From contig PKUI01000143.1 of NCBI GenBank assembly GCA_002869605.1, positions 1 to 6,659 of the forward strand: a DNA stretch of 6,659 nucleotides, given 5' to 3'. The notes below the pieces were generated by a model. The model saw only the letters and a list, made by a program, of their open reading frames with translations, had not been told where the DNA came from and did no database searches. Positions 6,378-6,659 of this stretch are shown piece by piece. The translations under genes and the position numbers were made by a program. This DNA comes from Desulfuromonas sp. Lineage in GTDB: Bacteria; Desulfobacterota; Desulfuromonadia; Desulfuromonadales; SZUA-401. The stretch's first letter is position 1, and every line of letters starts with the position of its first letter.

Positions 6378-6469
6378 CTCACGCAAAGCCGCAAAGGCGC
6401 AAAGAGAGAAATCTCAATTCAATGGCATTTTGGTGGGCTTTTCTTGGTGTCTTTGCGGCTTTGCGTGAG
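6378..6469. repeat. Inverted repeat built from CGCAAAG units in the cbiX leader
   Basis: A perfect 19-bp inverted repeat (6378-6396 with 6451-6469) extends inward with few mismatches to about 6407 and 6440. The left arm has three CGCAAAG units at 8-bp steps (6382-6388, 6390-6396, 6398-6404); the right arm has two complementary CTTTGCG units (6451-6457, 6459-6465) and a decayed third. The base composition is A/T-richer than the rest of the window. From memory this resembles a widespread family of intergenic CTTTGCG-type repeats; this was not checked. It lies in the transcribed leader, 58 bp before the cbiX start, and should form a strong RNA hairpin. Confidence 0.8.
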
Positions 6470-6527
6470 AAGAGAGATTTTAGCTTTTCTGTTTAATAAC
6501 CAGATCTTTACGATTTAGGAGAAAATT

Positions 6528-6659
6528 ATGAACAACACCGCCATTCTACTTATCGGACATGGCTCGCGTGTCGCCGAAGCCAACGACGCCCTGCACGCCA
6601 TCGCCGCAATGGTACGCGAGCAGAAGCCGGGCACCGTGGTCGAGGTCGCCTTCCGCGAA
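6528..6659 (+). CDS. cbiX: Sirohydrochlorin cobaltochelatase, N-terminal part (cut by window end)
   Basis: The first 44 residues of a gene that runs off the right edge are visible. They read AILLIGHGSR at residues 4-13, then a conserved Asn19, a helix, and VEVAFRE at 38-44, which is the start of the CbiX/SirB class II chelatase fold. The His in GHGSR is the metal-site histidine of this family. CbiX inserts cobalt into sirohydrochlorin, the first committed step of the anaerobic (early-cobalt) B12 pathway. The ATG has AGGAG at 6517-6521, 6 bp upstream, and an A/T-rich approach. The cobalamin riboswitch upstream supports a cobalt/B12 role over SirB-type iron chelation. Whether it is the short or the duplicated long form cannot be seen. 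Confidence 0.88.
   Translation, partial: MNNTAILLIGHGSRVAEANDALHAIAAMVREQKPGTVVEVAFRE

Noticed and set aside
6035..6394. 119-codon minus-strand open frame over the riboswitch
   Set aside because: It is antisense to the riboswitch and both repeats, with no protein-like motif.
6382..6404. Three CGCAAAG units as a possible CRISPR or iteron array
   Set aside because: The 8-bp period leaves only 1 bp between units and the same unit reappears inverted at 6451-6465, which fits a palindromic intergenic repeat, not spacers or a replication origin.
6240..6518. 92-codon open frame downstream of the riboswitch core
   Set aside because: It runs through the B12 box, P13, the terminator hairpin and the CGCAAAG repeat, so its sequence is explained by RNA structure and repeat. 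It has no good ribosome binding site.

Overview
This GC-rich window is a late cobalamin (vitamin B12) biosynthesis locus. It most likely comes from an anaerobic deltaproteobacterium of the Desulfuromonas/Geobacter/Pelobacter type. That placement is an inference from three things: the gene order, an oxygen-independent lower-ligand gene, and a cbiX-type cobalt chelatase, which marks the early-cobalt (anaerobic) pathway. No sequence search was possible.

Positions 1-5971 hold seven plus-strand genes packed as one operon: the 3' end of an ATP:corrinoid adenosyltransferase gene (cobO/cobA type), then cobU, cobT, cobS, cobC, cbiA and a thiC-like gene best read as bzaF (5-hydroxybenzimidazole synthase). 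Gaps run from a 4-bp overlap (cobT/cobS) to 28 bp (cobS/cobC), and most starts have a clear Shine-Dalgarno sequence.

The genes form a coherent pathway. CbiA amidates the a and c side chains of the corrin ring. The adenosyltransferase adds the upper ligand. CobU activates the aminopropanol arm with GTP. BzaF would make the lower-ligand base from aminoimidazole ribotide without oxygen. CobT converts that base to its alpha-ribotide, CobS joins the two halves at the membrane, and CobC removes the phosphate. The predicted product is a 5-hydroxybenzimidazole cobamide (Factor III type), or a modified form if other bza genes exist elsewhere.

Positions 5972-6527 (556 bp) carry no believable gene but are full of structure. 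In order they hold a 115-bp imperfect palindrome that probably ends the operon, a possible promoter, a cobalamin riboswitch aptamer closed by a perfect 10-bp P1 stem, a regulatory hairpin whose loop can pair with the aptamer, a strong GC-rich hairpin that looks like an attenuator, and a second long inverted repeat built from CGCAAAG units. A new transcription unit starts at 6528 with cbiX (sirohydrochlorin cobaltochelatase), cut by the window end. Corrin-ring genes probably follow it under riboswitch control.

The points most worth a second look are the bzaF assignment with its CX2CX3C cluster motif, the traceable riboswitch attenuation mechanism, and the two different palindromic repeats flanking the riboswitch.
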